Under the pieces are notes generated by a model that saw only the letters and a list, made by a program, of their open reading frames with translations, was not told the origin of the DNA and did not search any database. DNA of 6,466 bases from Spirochaetaceae bacterium. GTDB taxonomy: Bacteria; Spirochaetota; Spirochaetia; Treponematales; Breznakiellaceae. The stretch lies in NCBI GenBank assembly GCA_031280115.1, contig JAITHF010000075.1, positions 1 through 6,466 on the forward strand. Direction: 5' to 3'. Positions 5,766 to 6,466 of the stretch are shown here, in pieces (position 1 is the stretch's first letter; each line of letters begins with the position of its first letter). Position numbers and translations under genes: made by a program.

Positions 5766-5822
5766 TTATGAATAGTGCGGGCCTGGACCCGCGTATTCTA
5801 ATCCGGAGGTTTCAATACAATT

Positions 5823-6251
5823 ATGAAACGAATAGTGTTATGTATGGTATTAGGCATGAGCGTTATCGCTCTTTCTCAGGCGCGTGATAATGACCGCAGG
5901 GGCTGGGATGACGGCAGGCGCGGGGGCTGGAATAACCGGCATAGCGGCTGGGGGTACCACCATCGCTCCGGGCCGGTTATGGTGGTGGAGCAGGTTTCGA
6001 TTACCGGAAATCTCACGATTGACAAGGGGAGCATCGCGATAAAGCAGGGGGACACGGTGTATATCGTCCCGGGCCTCCAGCGGTTTGTAGGCTTTATCGA
6101 CAGCCTCAAGGAGGGCGCTCAAGCGAGCGTGGAAGGGTTTGCCGTACCAAGCCGCTGGGACCCTCAAACCAAATATGTGCGGGTAACCCGTCTTAACATA
6201 GGCGGCCAAGATTACGATATGGATGCCAGCCCCAGTTTCCCGCCCCGCTAA
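5823..6251 (+). CDS. Small exported protein of unknown function, basic/aromatic N-terminal region
   Basis: I cannot assign a function to this 142-residue protein. It begins with a signal peptide (1-20, likely cut after LSQA), then a 30-residue stretch rich in Arg, Gly, Trp, Asn and His (21-50, for example RRGWDDGRRGGWNN). A predicted beta-rich domain follows (51-130; VSITGNLTIDKGSIAIKQGD, then VYIVPGLQRFVGFIDSLKEG and ASVEGFA). That domain has the look of a small OB-like barrel, and from memory similar hypothetical proteins occur in gut treponemes. ATG 5823 follows GGAGG by 13 bases, an unusually long gap also seen for the methyltransferase gene. The sigma-54 promoter upstream makes it a regulated single gene. 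A repeat element starts at its stop codon. Periplasmic location is inferred. Confidence 0.85.
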   Translation: MKRIVLCMVLGMSVIALSQARDNDRRGWDDGRRGGWNNRHSGWGYHHRSGPVMVVEQVSITGNLTIDKGSIAIKQGDTVYIVPGLQRFVGFIDSLKEGAQASVEGFAVPSRWDPQTKYVRVTRLNIGGQDYDMDASPSFPPR

Positions 6252-6266
6252 CCCCCTGCGGGGGTT
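6250..6266 (+). terminator. Hairpin at the stop codon of the exported-protein gene
   Basis: AACCCCC (6250-6256) pairs with GGGGGTT (6260-6266) around the loop TGC. It overlaps the TAA stop codon and is followed by only three T residues in all, so it is a poor classical terminator. It is the first part of the 117-bp dispersed element and has a counterpart with loop TGC after the adaptor gene. It may protect or process the mRNA 3' end. Confidence 0.45.
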
Positions 6267-6369
6267 TCACGTGCTTCCTGCGGCGAGCGGGTTTGCGATT
6301 TTAGTCACAACCCAGAAGTTGCGCCTCAGCGGACTTTGAGAACGCACGGGCGCGGGGCATGAAGCCTTT
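6251..6369 (+). repeat. Dispersed ~117-bp 3'-flanking element, right copy
   Basis: This is the plus-strand counterpart of 374-489: a C5-TGC-G5 hairpin, TTCACGTGCTTCCTGCGGCGAG nearly unchanged, TTTGCGATTTTAGTCACAA, a diverged middle, and GGGCGCGGGGCATGAAGCCT. As on the left, it begins at a stop codon and reads in the gene's direction. The two copies form inverted repeats around nearly 5.8 kb, so recombination between them could invert the whole gene block. No target duplication or transposase is visible. Confidence 0.85.
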
Positions 6370-6378
6370 ATGGGGGGC

Positions 6379-6401
6379 TTGGGGGGTCTATGACCCCCCA
6401 A
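6379..6401. repeat. Perfect 10-bp-stem palindrome after the dispersed element
   Basis: TTGGGGGGTC (6379-6388) and GACCCCCCAA (6392-6401) pair perfectly around TAT. It follows GCCTTTATGGGGGG and precedes ATT, the same setting as the palindrome at 109-132 read on the minus strand. A smaller CTCTT-CA-AAGAG hairpin follows at 6404-6415. The remaining bases to 6466 show nothing I can identify. Confidence 0.8.
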
Positions 6402-6466
6402 ATTCTCTTCAAAGAGGCGAGGCCCCAGAGGGTCAGGGGGAGGAGCGCGGCTTGGCGCTTTCAGCC

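Noticed and set aside
374..6369. Composite transposon bounded by inverted repeats
   Set aside because: The flanking elements match in opposite orientation, but there is no transposase, no target duplication, and the genes inside are ordinary. Their position at stop codons explains the orientation better.

Overview
This is a G+C-rich bacterial segment, most likely chromosomal, with five genes in three transcription directions. I infer a spirochaete, probably a Treponema of the gut or termite-gut type. The evidence is an RND-type periplasmic adaptor without the usual alpha-hairpin (as described for BesA of Borrelia burgdorferi), a response regulator with an HD-GYP output domain, and a small secreted protein that resembles, from memory, hypothetical proteins of host-associated treponemes. 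No rRNA, tRNA, CRISPR array or transposase gene was seen.

Layout. 1-489 holds no gene. It is a mosaic of short repeats and perfect hairpins lying downstream of the first operon. 490-2821 (minus) is a two-gene efflux operon, a TolC-like outer-membrane protein followed by an overlapping membrane-fusion adaptor; no inner-membrane pump gene is visible. 2822-3116 is a divergent control region. 3117-4151 (plus) encodes a receiver plus HD-GYP response regulator with several altered key residues. 4152-4264 is a convergent spacer built from copies of the 3' end of the next gene. 4265-5566 (minus) encodes an RlmI-type 23S rRNA cytosine methyltransferase. 5567-5822 is a second divergent control region. 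5823-6251 (plus) encodes a small exported protein of unknown function. 6252-6466 is again repeat DNA, sharing an element with 374-489 in opposite orientation.

The most interesting signal is regulatory. A full match to the sigma-54 -24/-12 consensus lies ahead of the exported-protein gene (5749-5765), and a good match lies ahead of the efflux operon (2895-2911, minus). Each is preceded, about 120-165 bp upstream of the predicted start, by two copies of the 11-bp palindrome GTAAAATTTAC spaced 21-23 bp apart. In both cases the promoter-proximal copy is perfect and the distal copy has one mismatch. The two arrangements differ by 21 bp, about two helical turns. I infer a shared sigma-54 envelope regulon driven by one enhancer-binding protein encoded elsewhere.

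The second signal is a roughly 117-bp repeat that directly abuts the stop codons of two unrelated genes, in sense orientation each time. It starts with a small hairpin that keeps its pairing through a compensatory change. Further modules next to it include long palindromes of similar position but different sequence.
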